Source: Chthoniobacter flavus Ellin428 (lineage in GTDB: Bacteria; Verrucomicrobiota; Verrucomicrobiia; Chthoniobacterales; Chthoniobacteraceae). Taken from it: a stretch of 64,000 bases of DNA. The position numbers and the translations under genes are program-made. This document shows positions 1 to 13,133 of this stretch, one piece after another (the stretch's first letter is position 1; every line of letters begins with the position of its first letter). Under the pieces are notes generated by a model. The model saw nothing but the letters and a program-made list of their open reading frames with translations, was not told the origin of the DNA and searched no databases. The stretch is taken from contig NZ_ABVL01000003.1 of the NCBI RefSeq assembly GCF_000173075.1, forward strand, positions 1-64,000. The letters are read 5' to 3'.

Positions 1-3000
1 TCCATAGCTGATACTCGCACCATCCGCTCCGTTCACGTGGGTGAATGCCCCGGCAAATGCCTCCGTGTCCACCGTCGAGCCCGCAGGACCGGTCCCCGAT
101 CCCGTCGGCAGGAAACTCTCGTCCACATTGAGCGCGGTCGCCGTCCCCACCGCCGTAATGCTCGGGCCATCGTCATGAATGCTCACGTGCGAGCCCAGAT
201 CGATGCTCGCCGCCTGATGATCGCCGTCCGCATCCGTGATCGTTGCCGTCAAGGTGACCAAACCGGAGGTCAGCGAGACCGCTTCGTTGCTGTCGACCGG
301 CGAGTCCGCAGAACTTTGATGCACCGAACGGTCCAACGTAGCCGTCAAATTGCCGGCGCCATCCACCGACAAGGTGAACTCAATCGGCCCGGTCGCCGCG
401 GTTACCGACGTCGTGCCCTCGCGCGCCACCACCGCACCACTTTCCAGGAACAGGAACACGTGGTTACCACTCAGCGAGTCAATCAACCCACTGTCCACTC
501 CACTCGCACTGACTGACAGCCCGTAGCTGACGCTCGCTCCATCCGCTCCGTTCACATGGGTGAACGCCCCGGCAAATGCCTCCGTGTCCACGGTCGAACC
601 CGCGGGGCCCGTCCCCGATCCCGTCGGCAGGAAACTTTCGTCCACGTTGAGCGCGGTCGCCGTCCCCACCGCCGTGATACTCGGGCCATCGTCATGGATG
701 CTCACATGCGAGCCCAGATCGATGCTCGCCGCCTGATGATCGCCGTCCGCATCCGTGATCGTCGCCGTCAATGTGACCAAACCGGAGGTCAGCGAGACCG
801 CTTCGTTGCTGTCGACCGGCGAATCCGCAGAACCTTGATGTACCGAGCGATCCAACGTTGCCGTCACGTTGCCCGATCCATCCACCGACAAGGTGAACTC
901 AATCGGTCCCGTCGCCGCGGTTACAGAGGTCGTCCCTTCGCGCGCCACCACCGCACCGCTCTCCAGGAACAGGAAGACATGATTGCCGGTCAACGAGTCA
1001 ATCAAGCCGCTGTCTACCCCACTCGAACTTACCGACAGCCCATAGCTGACGCTCGCTCCATCGGCTCCGTTCACGTGGGTGAACGCGCCGGCAAATGCCT
1101 CCGTGTCCACCGTCGAGCCGGCAGGGCCCGTCCCCGATCCCGCCGGTAGGAAGCTTTCGTCGACATTGAGCGCGGTGGCAGTCCCCACCGCCGTGATGCT
1201 CGGACCGTCATCATGGATGCTCACATGTGAGCCCAGGTCGATGCTCGCCGCCTGATGATCCCCATCCGCATCGGTGATCGTTGCCGTCAAGGTGACGAGA
1301 CCGGAGGTCAGCGAGACCGCTTCGTTGCTGTCGACCGGCGAATCCGCAGAACTTTGATGTACCGAGCGATCCAGCGTCGCGGTCACATTACCCGATCCAT
1401 CCACCGACAAGGTGAACTCAACCGGCCCGGTCGCCGCGGTTACCGAGGTAGTGCCCTCGCGGGCTACGACCGCACCGCTCTCCAGGAACAGGAATACATG
1501 GTTGCCACTCAGCGAGTCGATCAATCCGCTGTCCACTCCACTCGAACTCACCGACAGTCCATAGCTGACGCTCGCACCATCCGCTCCGTTCACGTGGGTG
1601 AACGCCCCGGCAAACGCCTCCGTGTCCACCGTCGAGCCGGCAGGCCCGGTCCCCGATCCCGTCGGCAGGAAACTCTCGTCCACGTTCAGCGCCGTCGCTG
1701 TCCCCACCGCCGTGATGCTCGGACCGTCGTCATGGATGCTCACATGCGAGCCCAAATCGATGCTCGCCGCCTGATGATCACCATCTGCATCTGTGATCGT
1801 TGCTGTCAAGGTGACCAGACCGGAGGTCAGCGAGACCGCTTCGTTGCTGTCGACCGGTGAATCCGCCGAAACTCTGATGCACCGAGCGATCCAGCGTCGC
1901 GGTCACGTTGCCTGATCCATCCACCGACAAGGTAAACTCAATCGGTCCCGTTGCCGCGGTTACCGAGGTCGTCCCTTCGCGCGCCACCACCGCGCCACTC
2001 TCCAGGAACAGGAAGACATGATTGCCGGTCAGCGAGTCAATCAATCCGCTGTCTACTCCGCTCGCACTCACCGATAACCCGTAGCTGACGCTCGCTCCGT
2101 CCGCTCCGTTCACGTGAGTGAACGCTCCGGCAAAAGCTTCCGTGTCCACCGTCGAACCCGCCGGGCCCGTCCCCGATCCCGTCGGCAGGAAGCTCTCATC
2201 CACATTGAGCGCCGTCGCCGTCCCCACCGCCGTGATGCTCGGACCATCGTCATGGATGCTCACATGCGAGCCGAGATCGATGCTCGCCGCCTGATGATCA
2301 CCGTCCGCATCCGTGATCGTCGCCGTCAGCGTGACGAGACCGGAGGTCAGCGACACCGCTTCGTTGCTATCCACCGGCGAGTCCGCCGAACTTTGATGCA
2401 CCGAGCGGTCCAGCGTCGCGGTCACATTGCCCGATCCATCCACCGACAAGGTAAACTCAACCGGTCCGGTCGTCGCCGTCGCCGAAGTCGTCCCTTCACG
2501 CGCCACCACCGCACCACTCTCCAGGAACAGAAACACGTGGTTACCCGTCAACGAGTCGATCAATCCGCTGTCCACTCCACTCGAACTCACCGACAGCCCA
2601 TAGCTGACGCTCGCTCCATCCGCTCCGTTCACATGCGTGAACGCCCCGGCAAACGCCTTCCGTGTCCCACCGTCGAGCCGGCAGGCCCGGTCCCCGATCC
2701 CGTCGGCAGGAAACTCTCGTCCACGTTCAGCGCCGTCGCTGTCCCCACCGCCGTGATGCTCGGGCCATCGTCATGGATGCTCACATGCGAGCCCAAATCG
2801 ATGCTCGCCGCTTGATGATCTCCGTCCGCATCGGTGATCGTCGCCGTCAAGGTGACCAAACCGGAAGTCAGCGACACGGCTTCGTTGCTGTCCACCGGCG
2901 AGTCCGCCGAACCTTGATGCACCGAGCGATCCAGCGTCGCGGTCACGTTGCCCGATCCATCCACCGACAAGGTAAACTCAATCGGTCCGGTCGCCGCGGT

Positions 3001-5891
3001 TACCGAGGTCGTCCCTTCGCGGGCTACGACCGAACCACTCTCCAGGAACAGGAACACATGATTGCCCGTCAGCGAGTCGATCAACCCGCTGTCTACTCCG
3101 CTCGCACTCACTGACAGCCCGTAGCTGACGCTCGCTCCGTCGGCTCCGTTCACATGGGTGAACGCTCCAGCAAACGCTTCCGTATCGGTCGTCGAGCCGG
3201 CAGGACCGGTCCCCGATCCCGTCGGCAGGAAGCTCTCGTCGACATTCAGCGCCGTCGCCGTCCCCACCGCCGTGATGCTCGGACCATCGTCATGTATGCT
3301 CACATGCGAGCCCAGATCGATGCTCGCCGCTTGATGATCACCGTCCGCATCCGTGATCGTTGCCGTCAGCGTGACCAATCCCGAGGTCAGCGAGACTGCC
3401 TCGTTGCTGTCCACCGGCGAGTCCGCCGAACCTTGATGTACCGAACGGTCGAGGGTTGCCGTCACGTTGCCTGATCCATCCACCGACAAGGTGAACTCAA
3501 CCGGCCCGGTCGCCGCGGTGCCTGAGGTCGTGCCCTCGCGCGCCACCACCGCACCACTCTCCAGGAACAGGAACACATGGTTACCGGTCAACGAGTCGAT
3601 CAATCCGCTGTCCACTCCACTCGCACTCACCGACAGCCCATAACTGACGCTCGCTCCATCGGCTCCGTTCACATGGGTGAACGCGCCAGCAAACGCTTCC
3701 GTGTCCACCGTCGAACCCGCAGGGCCGGTCCCCGATCCCGTCGGCAGAAAGCTTTCATCGACGTTGAGCGCCGTCGCTGTCCCTACCGCCGTAATGCTCG
3801 GACCATCATCACGGATGCTTACATGCGAGCCCAGGTCGATGCTCGCCGCTTGATGATCACCGTCCGCATCCGTGATCGTCGCCGTCAAGGTGACCAATCC
3901 CGAGGTCAGCGAGACCGCTTCGTTACTGTCCACCGGCGAGTCCGCCGAACCTTGATGCACCGAACGGTCGAGGGTCGCGGTCACATTGCCGGTTCCATCC
4001 ACCGACAAGGTGAACTCGATCGGTCCCGTCGCCGCGGTTACCGAAGTAGTACCTTCGCGCGCCACCACCACACCGCTCTCCAGGAACAGAAACACATGAT
4101 TGCCGGTCAACGAGTCGATCAACCCGCTGTCTACTCCACTCGCACTCACCGACAGCCCGTAGCTGACGCTCGCTCCATCGGCTCCGTTCACGTGCGTGAA
4201 TGCTCCGGCAAACGCCTCCGTGTCCACCGTCGAACCCGCAGGACCAGTGCCTGAACCGGTCGAGAGGAAGCTCTCGTCCACGTTCAGCGCCGTCGCTGTA
4301 CCCACGGCCGTGATGCTCGGGCCATCGTCATGGATGCTCACATGCGAGCCGAGATCGATGCTCGCCGCTTGATGATCGCCGTCCGCATCCGTAATCGTCG
4401 CCGTCAAGGTCACCAACCCCGAGGTCAGCGAGACCGCTTCGTTGCTATCCACCGGCGAGTCCGCCGAACTTTGGTGCACCGAGCGATCCAGCGTCGCGGT
4501 CACGTTGCCCGATCCATCCACCGACAAGGTGAACTCGATCGGTCCCGTCGCCGCGGTTGCCGAGGTCGTGCCTTCGCGCGCCACCACCGCACCGCTCTCC
4601 AGGAACAGGAACACATGGTTACCGGTCAACGAGTCGATCAACCCGCTGTCCACTCCACTCGCGCTGACCGACAGTCCATAGCTGACGCTTGCTCCATCCG
4701 CTCCGTTCACGTGGGTGAATGCCCCGGCAAACGCCTCCGTGTCCACCGTCGAGCCGACAGGACCAGTCCCCGACCCCGTCGGCAGGAAGCTTTCATCCAC
4801 ATTGAAGCTTGGGCCTGAACCTGCAGCGGAAATCGATGGGCCGTCGTCGAGGAAAGTGAGTTCCGGACCGAGATCTACCGTCGCCGATGCATGATTGCCC
4901 AAAGTATCCGTGATGGTGGCCGTCAAGGTCACCAGCCCGCTCCCCAACGCCACCCCTTCGTTGCTATCCACCGGTGAGTCCGGCGAACCTTGAATAATAC
5001 CCCGATCAATGGTGAGCGTAGTGATGCCGGTATTCGGATCGATTGTGACCGTGAATGCCAACACCCCGCCGACTGTGCCCACGTGGCCTTCGATCGTGTT
5101 GCCATTGAGCACGAGCATATCGTGCTGCCCGGTTATGGAATCAATCAGGCCGGAATCCGCACCGTTACCGCCGGGGAGGCTCATTGCGTAGGACACCGTT
5201 GCCGGTGCGCTGCCCGGTGTCGCGGTGAAGACCTTGCTGAAGTCCTCCGTCGACGACGCGGATCCCGCCGGGCCGGTTCCCGAACCAATGCCAGGGATGA
5301 AGCTCTCATCGACGACTATCGGAGACGGGTTACCGGTGAGGCTGATCATCGGCGGAACCACTGGCGCAACGACAGGCGTTGTTTCGACCGGCGTGACCAG
5401 CAAAGGCGATGACACGGTCGGCGAAGTCGTAGTCTCGGTGGGGAGCAACTTGCCGATGAGTGTCTCGGTAGTCGGTAGCCCACGTCCATAGGGCCCAAGT
5501 GGGGCGAAAGGCAGGTGGATTATCCGAATGGCCGCCCACCCACTCGAGATAATCCGGCACCGCTCCTTCGCTGTCGCCCGAGGAGGGACCCGGCAGCGAT
5601 TTCGGGAAGATGTGCATCAAAAAGGGCACTGTTGATGCTCACCTGCCTCGGCCCCTCGCCCACCGGAGGGAGATCGGGCGTCAGCACCACATAAAACCCA
5701 TCCTCCCAAGTAGCGACGAACCCGTCATCGGTTTGCTGGATATCCGACGGTGGTTCATCTCCCCTGTAAAGCTCGACACTTTTCGTTGGGTCAAATGGCA
5801 CGCGCTCCCCAGGTGTCAGATCGCCAACATCAATATTCGTTTTGGGCGCAGGATTTTCCGGAACGGGATTCGGCTGAGGACTCGGCTTCAT
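1..5891 (-). CDS. Giant repetitive secreted adhesin (T1SS-143/DUF5801-type repeats), 3' end outside window, frame-disrupted
   Basis: Minus-strand coding region entering from the left edge. The likely start is ATG at 5891 (protein begins MKPSPQPNPVPENPAP); an ATG at 5966 is in the same frame. After about 140 non-repetitive residues come an acidic/Pro-Thr-rich linker and a first repeat, then 173-residue repeats carrying DDGPSI, DESFLPTGSGTGPAGS and TATITDADGDH signatures. Such repeats occur in type I-secreted Bap/LapA-like surface adhesins; secretion itself is inferred, since the C-terminus lies outside the window. The frame is broken by five apparent one-base insertions near 5586, 5512, 2667, 2658 and 1870. 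Comparison with sister repeats locates the last three exactly, and removing all five gives one continuous reading frame to the window edge. They may be consensus errors or real decay. Confidence 0.8.
31..4800 (-). repeat. Tandem array of 519-bp coding repeats (nine full units plus partial)
   Basis: The same landmark (codons for FTHVNGADG) recurs at about 31, 550, 1069, 1588, 2108, 2627, 3148, 3667, 4186 and 4705. Spacing is 519 bp except 520 (1588 to 2108) and 521 (2627 to 3148), which are the units with extra bases. Units are nearly identical in DNA, pointing to recent amplification or gene conversion. The array continues past the left edge. A more divergent unit lies promoter-proximal at about 4800-5330. 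Confidence 0.95.
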
Positions 5892-6938
5892 ATCATCAGA
5901 ACGGGTTGAGGTGGCGGCTAAACACGGGAAGGAAAGGCAGTCGTTGGCCAATGCCGGACGAGGCATTCACACGCCCTGGGCCGACGGCGTATTGTTACGA
6001 AAAACTCGATGAGCGATTTAAAGGATCGCGATGCTCTCGAAGCCTCGAGGCAAGTCCGGAAAACCACGGTGTTGTCGAGCAGCGGCATGCCCATTTCCGA
6101 AACTCTCAGCGCAAAGAAAATTTTGCATCCAAACATCCATCCAAACCCGATTCCTCGTTCAGCCCCCCTCTCGCGCGGATAATTCCCCTCCCTTCCACCG
6201 TTGAGCACTGGTATACTCAGCGGGGCTCGCGTCACCGCAATATTTGCGTCGTTGAACACGGAACCCTCTCGATCTGTCGACGATTGAAGACGAAAGCTGC
6301 GAATCAGGCAACAACTTTTTTCAAATTTGAGAGGCATGTTTCGTGCCATCACGTCAAAAAACGAAACACACGGTCGAATCCCGGATTAAAAACCCGTTTT
6401 CGCCTTCCCGCTTTCTGTGCCGCTCCCAGTAACCACCAAGATAGGGTTTGTTTATCCCCGTCCGCACAATGCCGGCTAACTCCCCGGTGAATCGAGGACC
6501 ATCGTCGACATCAAAGGTCGCATCCCATATCTCGCTCCTCCCCTGGCAGAGGTAGACCATAGACTACTTCGATAACTTACGGGCGGTCTTTCCCGAGTCC
6601 CGAGTAACATCGAGTGTCGAGTAACAATATCGAACCGGCATTTGATTCTCTAAATGACAAGTTAGTATAAGTACGGATCCAATAACTCGGGATCGATGCG
6701 TCTGGTTTGGCCTGGACCTCTGGCGAACATGTGGCGACAGAAACGGCCGTGCCGCAGCGCTCGGTGGACTTAACGCTCCGTGTAACCCCAACGAAGAACG
6801 CGGCACATTCGGGAAGAAGGAGCACCATCAAGCCCAGGCCACCGCCGCATTCGATAAGCCACCAATTCGTCTTTTTCGGTGGCCGAGAAGCAGGTGTCGG
6901 GGGCCGCATCGACATGGATGAAGGCGTCGTGTTACGAT
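5892..6938. other. Gene-poor intergenic region between adhesin and pyruvate kinase
   Basis: About 1 kb lower in GC than its surroundings. It should hold the divergent promoters of the adhesin (minus) and pyruvate kinase (plus). Short ORFs here overlap in several frames and have no recognisable domain. A short direct repeat with core TCGAGTAAC lies near 6600-6625. I see no tRNA, no clear terminator and no copy of either shared motif. Confidence 0.5.
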
Positions 6939-8390
6939 ATGCACCTTCATGAAAACGGCGCTGCCTGCTCACAAACGAAGATCGTGGCCACGATCGGTCC
7001 CGCATCGGAATCGCCCGAAATGCTCGAACGGCTCATCCGCGCGGGCGTGAATATTACCCGGCTGAATTTCTCGCATGGAGATTTTGCCCATCACGGTGAA
7101 GTCGTCAGTCGTATCCGGGCAGCCGCCAGGGCGGTGGGTCGTCGGGTGGCCATCATGGCCGATCTGCCCGGGCCGAAGATGCGGCTCGGCAAAATCGATC
7201 CCGAACCGATTCAGCTCCTGCCCGGCGAGCACTTCACGCTGACCAACGAAGACGTCGTCGGCAACAAAGAGCGCGTCTCGATGAGTTTCGAGCCGCTGCC
7301 CCGCGTGGTGAAACCGGGGAACCGGCTCTTTCTCAATGACGGTTTGGTGCAGCTCGTCGTCGAGAGCGTGGTGGGCAACGATGTCCGCTGTGTCGTCGCC
7401 GTGGGTGGCGAATTGCGCTCGCGCAAAGGATTGAATCTGCCGGGGATCGATCTCGGCATCGGTGCGTTCACCGAGCACGACCGTGCCTGCCTGGAGTTTG
7501 CCCTGGGTGCTGGGGTCGATGCGGTCAGCCAGTCGTTCGTCGAACGGGCGGCCGATATCGCCGCGTTGCGCGCCGCGGCGGCGCAGCTCGGCCGGCAGCC
7601 GTTTGTCATCGCGAAGATCGAGCGGGCCGACGCCCTCGCTCACTATGACGAGATTCTCGCCGCGGCCGATGGCATCATGGTCGCACGCGGCGACCTCGGC
7701 GTGGAGGTGCCGATCGAGGAAATCGCGCACACCCAAAAGGGCCTCATCGCCCGGGCGAACCTCGCGGGCAAACCCGTAATCACCGCCACGCAGATGCTCG
7801 AGTCCATGACGACCAGCCGACTGCCCACCCGAGCCGAAGCGACGGATGTGGCCAACGCCATCCTCGATGGCACGGATTGCGTGATGCTCTCCGGTGAATC
7901 CGCCATGGGCCGGTTTCCCGAGGAAGCGGTGGCGATGCTCGCGAAAATTGCCACCTTCACGGAATCGCACCGTCCGCCGGGCGCTCTCGCTTCCCGACGG
8001 GAATTCCTGCAAAAGCCCGCGGGCACGACGCCGAGCGACCGGATCGCTTCGCTCGTCGAGTACGCTCTCGAAACGGTGCCTAGCGATTTGGTGCTCGTCC
8101 CGACCCGCGGCGGGACGACGGCCCGGCTCATTTCGCGCAACAAACCTTCCGTTTGGGTGGTGGCGCCGAACAACAATCCCACGGTCTGCCAGGGGCTGGC
8201 CTTCTCTTACGGGATCCATCCGGTGGATCTTCCGGAGGGGCATGTCGAATGGAGCACCTTCGCCAGTCAATGGTTGAGCGAACATGGAATTCCCGCCGAT
8301 CGAGTCCTGCTCGTCGCCGGTCCTTCGCGGCAGAATCCGACAGCCAATCATCGTCTCGAATTGATCCGTCTCGATGCGGCGGATCACTGA
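6939..8390 (+). CDS. pyk: Pyruvate kinase
   Basis: 483 residues from ATG 6939; the frame is open further up (ATG 6918, GTG 6879), but 6939 places the family N-terminus TKIVATIGPAS at residue 13. It transfers phosphate from phosphoenolpyruvate to ADP, the last step of glycolysis. Visible signatures are NFSHG, the MADLPGPKMRLG substrate loop, KIERADA with the catalytic Lys, and MVARGDLGVE with Mg2+-binding acidic residues, followed by the usual C-terminal domain. Length is normal. It precedes the sugar porin/PTS genes, which also consume phosphoenolpyruvate, but a ~430-bp gap with a palindromic element suggests separate transcription. Confidence 0.96.
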   Translation: MHLHENGAACSQTKIVATIGPASESPEMLERLIRAGVNITRLNFSHGDFAHHGEVVSRIRAAARAVGRRVAIMADLPGPKMRLGKIDPEPIQLLPGEHFTLTNEDVVGNKERVSMSFEPLPRVVKPGNRLFLNDGLVQLVVESVVGNDVRCVVAVGGELRSRKGLNLPGIDLGIGAFTEHDRACLEFALGAGVDAVSQSFVERAADIAALRAAAAQLGRQPFVIAKIERADALAHYDEILAAADGIMVARGDLGVEVPIEEIAHTQKGLIARANLAGKPVITATQMLESMTTSRLPTRAEATDVANAILDGTDCVMLSGESAMGRFPEEAVAMLAKIATFTESHRPPGALASRREFLQKPAGTTPSDRIASLVEYALETVPSDLVLVPTRGGTTARLISRNKPSVWVVAPNNNPTVCQGLAFSYGIHPVDLPEGHVEWSTFASQWLSEHGIPADRVLLVAGPSRQNPTANHRLELIRLDAADH

Positions 8391-8678
8391 AAATAAACCG
8401 CCCTCCTCGCGGTCATTCTTGAGCGGAGCGTCCCGATGGTGAGGTGGCGGGACGCGGAGTCGAAAGCCGATCCCGCTTGCGGGAGAGACGCCTATGGGAC
8501 TGCGGGGCAAACCCCGCCGCTTGACCAGAGATCATCGCTGGTTGTTCCGCCGGGTTTGCCATGCAGTTCCATAGGCGTCTCGCTGGTTATTCCACGGGGT
8601 TCTTCGACTGCGTTCCGGTCGTTACACTCCCTCCACTTCGCTCAGAATGACACGCGGGGAGGGCAGTTTATTTCTTTC
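8389..8678. repeat. Nested inverted-repeat element after pyk
   Basis: The outer arms 8389-8425 and 8639-8678 are near reverse complements; the right arm contains CGCTCAGAATGACA and the left its imperfect complement. An inner pair, 8485-8514 and 8552-8581, matches at about 27 of 30 positions. The left outer arm overlaps the pyk stop codon. The element carries no gene. It may be a non-autonomous mobile palindrome or a bidirectional terminator. The TCATTCTGAGCG-type arm is, to my knowledge, a common dispersed repeat in environmental genomes. Confidence 0.75.
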
Positions 8679-8767
8679 ACACTCCCTGCGATTTTCTGTT
8701 CCAGCCGCGCAGGGTAAATGCAAAAAAACGGGGGCGCAGACGGGACAACTCCTCCAGTGAACACCCG

Positions 8768-8784
8768 TAGGACCAAGGTCTTAT
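8768..8784 (+). promoter_or_regulatory. DosR-box-like site 1 (porin/PTS operon)
   Basis: TAGGACCAAGGTCTTAT, ending 37 nt before the porin ATG. It matches the motif shared with six other intergenic sites in this window. The core GGACCAAGGTC is a partial inverted repeat. The regulator is not identified here. Confidence 0.65.
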
Positions 8785-8821
8785 CGACGGTCATTCCTGC
8801 TCGGAGGCAGGCTCTCCGTGC

Positions 8822-10564
8822 ATGAAGAAACGGCTCCCCCCGTTGACAGTTTCCCCTCTCTCTCCCCCTTGTTCATCCTCACCGGCCACCCCTCGCTGGC
8901 TGGGTATCAGCATCGCCGTGTGCCTTGCCAGTGTTCCTTGCGTGGTCACGGCGCAGTCTCCCGAGATGGATGCCTTTCGCAAACAGATCGAAGGCGAGTT
9001 GGCCACCATGAAGGCGAACTACGAATCGCACATCCAACAGCTCGAATCGCGCATCAGCACCCTCGAGAACGATAATGCGCGCCTGCAACGACAAGCGAAA
9101 GCCGCGCCGGCACCGGCGCCATCATCCTCGGAAATCGCCTCGCTGCAGCGACGCGTCAGCGAACTCGAACTCACCACCGAGGAACATTCCGCGACCACCG
9201 GGACGACCTCGCGACAGACCGCCGCCAACGCGGACGCGATCAAGAACATCGAACTCAAGCTCGAGGCCGACGCGACGGAGACGCGTGATATTTACCGCGA
9301 CGAGGGTTTCCCCTTCGATGTCCGCAAATTCTACGACTTGCCGCAACCGTTCGAGTTTCACGGTTATCTGCGCTCCGGGTTCGGCATGAATGGCGAAGGA
9401 GGAAAGATGGAAGCCTTCCAGGCGCCGGGCGCCGGCGCGAAATTCCGGCTCGGCAACGAGGCGGACACCTACGGCGAACTCACCCTCGTGCACAATTGGC
9501 TGCGCCTGGATGACCCGACCGCCTCCCCCTTTGTGCGCACCACGGCGACGTTGTCTTACAGCACCGGCGAAAACTTCAGCTTCGACTCGCTGAACAACCA
9601 GGCGCAGGGCAATGATTTCGCCTTGCGCCAGGCCTATGTCGAAGCGGGAAATGTGCTCCAGAGCGCACCCGACTTCCGTTTCTGGGTTGGCCAGCGCTAC
9701 TATCAGCGGCACGACATTCACCTCGACGACTTCTACTACCTCGACATGAGCGGCTACGGCGGCGGCGTGGAGGATGTGCCGATCGGCAAGTTCGCCAAGC
9801 TCTCGCTCGCCTGGCTCGGGGGCAGCGTCGACCATTATGTGACGCACAACGGCGACGTCGCGAAGCAAAACATCGACCTGCGGCTCTCCGACATCAAAGC
9901 GCCCTTCGGCAAAGTCACGCTCTGGTTCGATTGGGCGTCGACCAAGGGCGGCGAGGTGCGGAATGTTTTCAATCCCGATGGCAGCCCATTGCGCATCGAG
10001 AGTTCCGCCGGCTGGGCCGTGGGCCTGATCCACCGCACCGAGGATGAGAAACTTCTCGGCGGCTACAACGAATTCAGCGTCCAGTATGGCCAGGGCGCGG
10101 CCTATAACTTCGCCAGCACGCTGGACTTCTCCGGACCGGACCTCGGCGACGCCCACCGCTTCCGGGTCACCGATAACTTCGTCATCCAGCCCTCACCGCA
10201 TTTTGCCGTGCAGGCGGTCGGTATCTACGAGGACACCGATTTCGGTGGACCCAATTCGCGCAATCGCTGGGCCTCGCTCGGTGCCCGGCCGGTCTATTTC
10301 TTCAACGACCGCTTCAGCATCGCGCTGGAGGCCGGCGTCGATTGGACCAAGACCGATTCGCTCGGCACCGACGGGCACCTTTGGAAAATCACCCTCGCGC
10401 CACAGATTTCGCGCGGCGGGAAATACTTCAGCCGGCCGGTCCTGCGCGCCTTCGTCACCTATGCCGCGTGGAGCGACGGCTTCAAAGGGCACGTCGGCGG
10501 CGACGCATACGAGAACACCACGAGCGGTTTGTCCTACGGCCTCCAGGCCGAAGCCTGGTGGTAA
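8822..10564 (+). CDS. Outer-membrane carbohydrate porin, LamB/ScrY type
   Basis: 580 residues. An N-terminal export segment (hydrophobic ISIAVCLASVPCVVTA, cut near AQS) is followed by a coiled coil at about residues 45-150, as in ScrY-type sugar porins, and then a beta-barrel. Barrel signatures typical of the maltoporin family include FEFHGYLRSGFG, LGNEADTYGEL, FWVGQRYYQRHDIHLDDFYYLDMSG and a C-terminal aromatic residue (LQAEAWW). It should let oligosaccharides or sugars through the outer membrane. It is followed after 29 nt by PTS genes and preceded by a DosR-box-like site, so porin and PTS probably form one transcription unit. The actual sugar is not evident. Confidence 0.9.
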   Translation: MKKRLPPLTVSPLSPPCSSSPATPRWLGISIAVCLASVPCVVTAQSPEMDAFRKQIEGELATMKANYESHIQQLESRISTLENDNARLQRQAKAAPAPAPSSSEIASLQRRVSELELTTEEHSATTGTTSRQTAANADAIKNIELKLEADATETRDIYRDEGFPFDVRKFYDLPQPFEFHGYLRSGFGMNGEGGKMEAFQAPGAGAKFRLGNEADTYGELTLVHNWLRLDDPTASPFVRTTATLSYSTGENFSFDSLNNQAQGNDFALRQAYVEAGNVLQSAPDFRFWVGQRYYQRHDIHLDDFYYLDMSGYGGGVEDVPIGKFAKLSLAWLGGSVDHYVTHNGDVAKQNIDLRLSDIKAPFGKVTLWFDWASTKGGEVRNVFNPDGSPLRIESSAGWAVGLIHRTEDEKLLGGYNEFSVQYGQGAAYNFASTLDFSGPDLGDAHRFRVTDNFVIQPSPHFAVQAVGIYEDTDFGGPNSRNRWASLGARPVYFFNDRFSIALEAGVDWTKTDSLGTDGHLWKITLAPQISRGGKYFSRPVLRAFVTYAAWSDGFKGHVGGDAYENTTSGLSYGLQAEAWW

Positions 10565-10593
10565 CCGCGACGCATCCCTCCCCTGCTCCTTTC

Positions 10594-13128
<2,535 letters not shown>

Positions 13129-13133
13129 GCACT

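Noticed and set aside
1..4800. CRISPR-like regular repeats
   Set aside because: The period is 519 bp and the repeats are protein-coding in one frame; there are no short repeats with unique spacers.
37..5412. Long Arg/His-rich plus-strand ORFs across 37-5412
   Set aside because: They are the opposite strand of the 519-bp coding repeats; they recur with the repeat period and match no known protein type.
5480..5510. ATAGGGCCCAAGTGGGGC as a DosR-box-like site upstream of the adhesin
   Set aside because: It needs a one-base gap to align, and it lies inside the adhesin reading frame once that is repaired.
5918..6805. Small ORFs in the region before pyk (e.g. 5918-6352, 6564-6806)
   Set aside because: They overlap in several frames, lack domains, and lie in a lower-GC stretch that looks non-coding.
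10342..10593. Upstream extension of the EIIA-HPr-EI ORF
   Set aside because: It overlaps the porin C-terminus in another frame and is basic, low-information sequence; the EIIA domain begins at ATG 10594.
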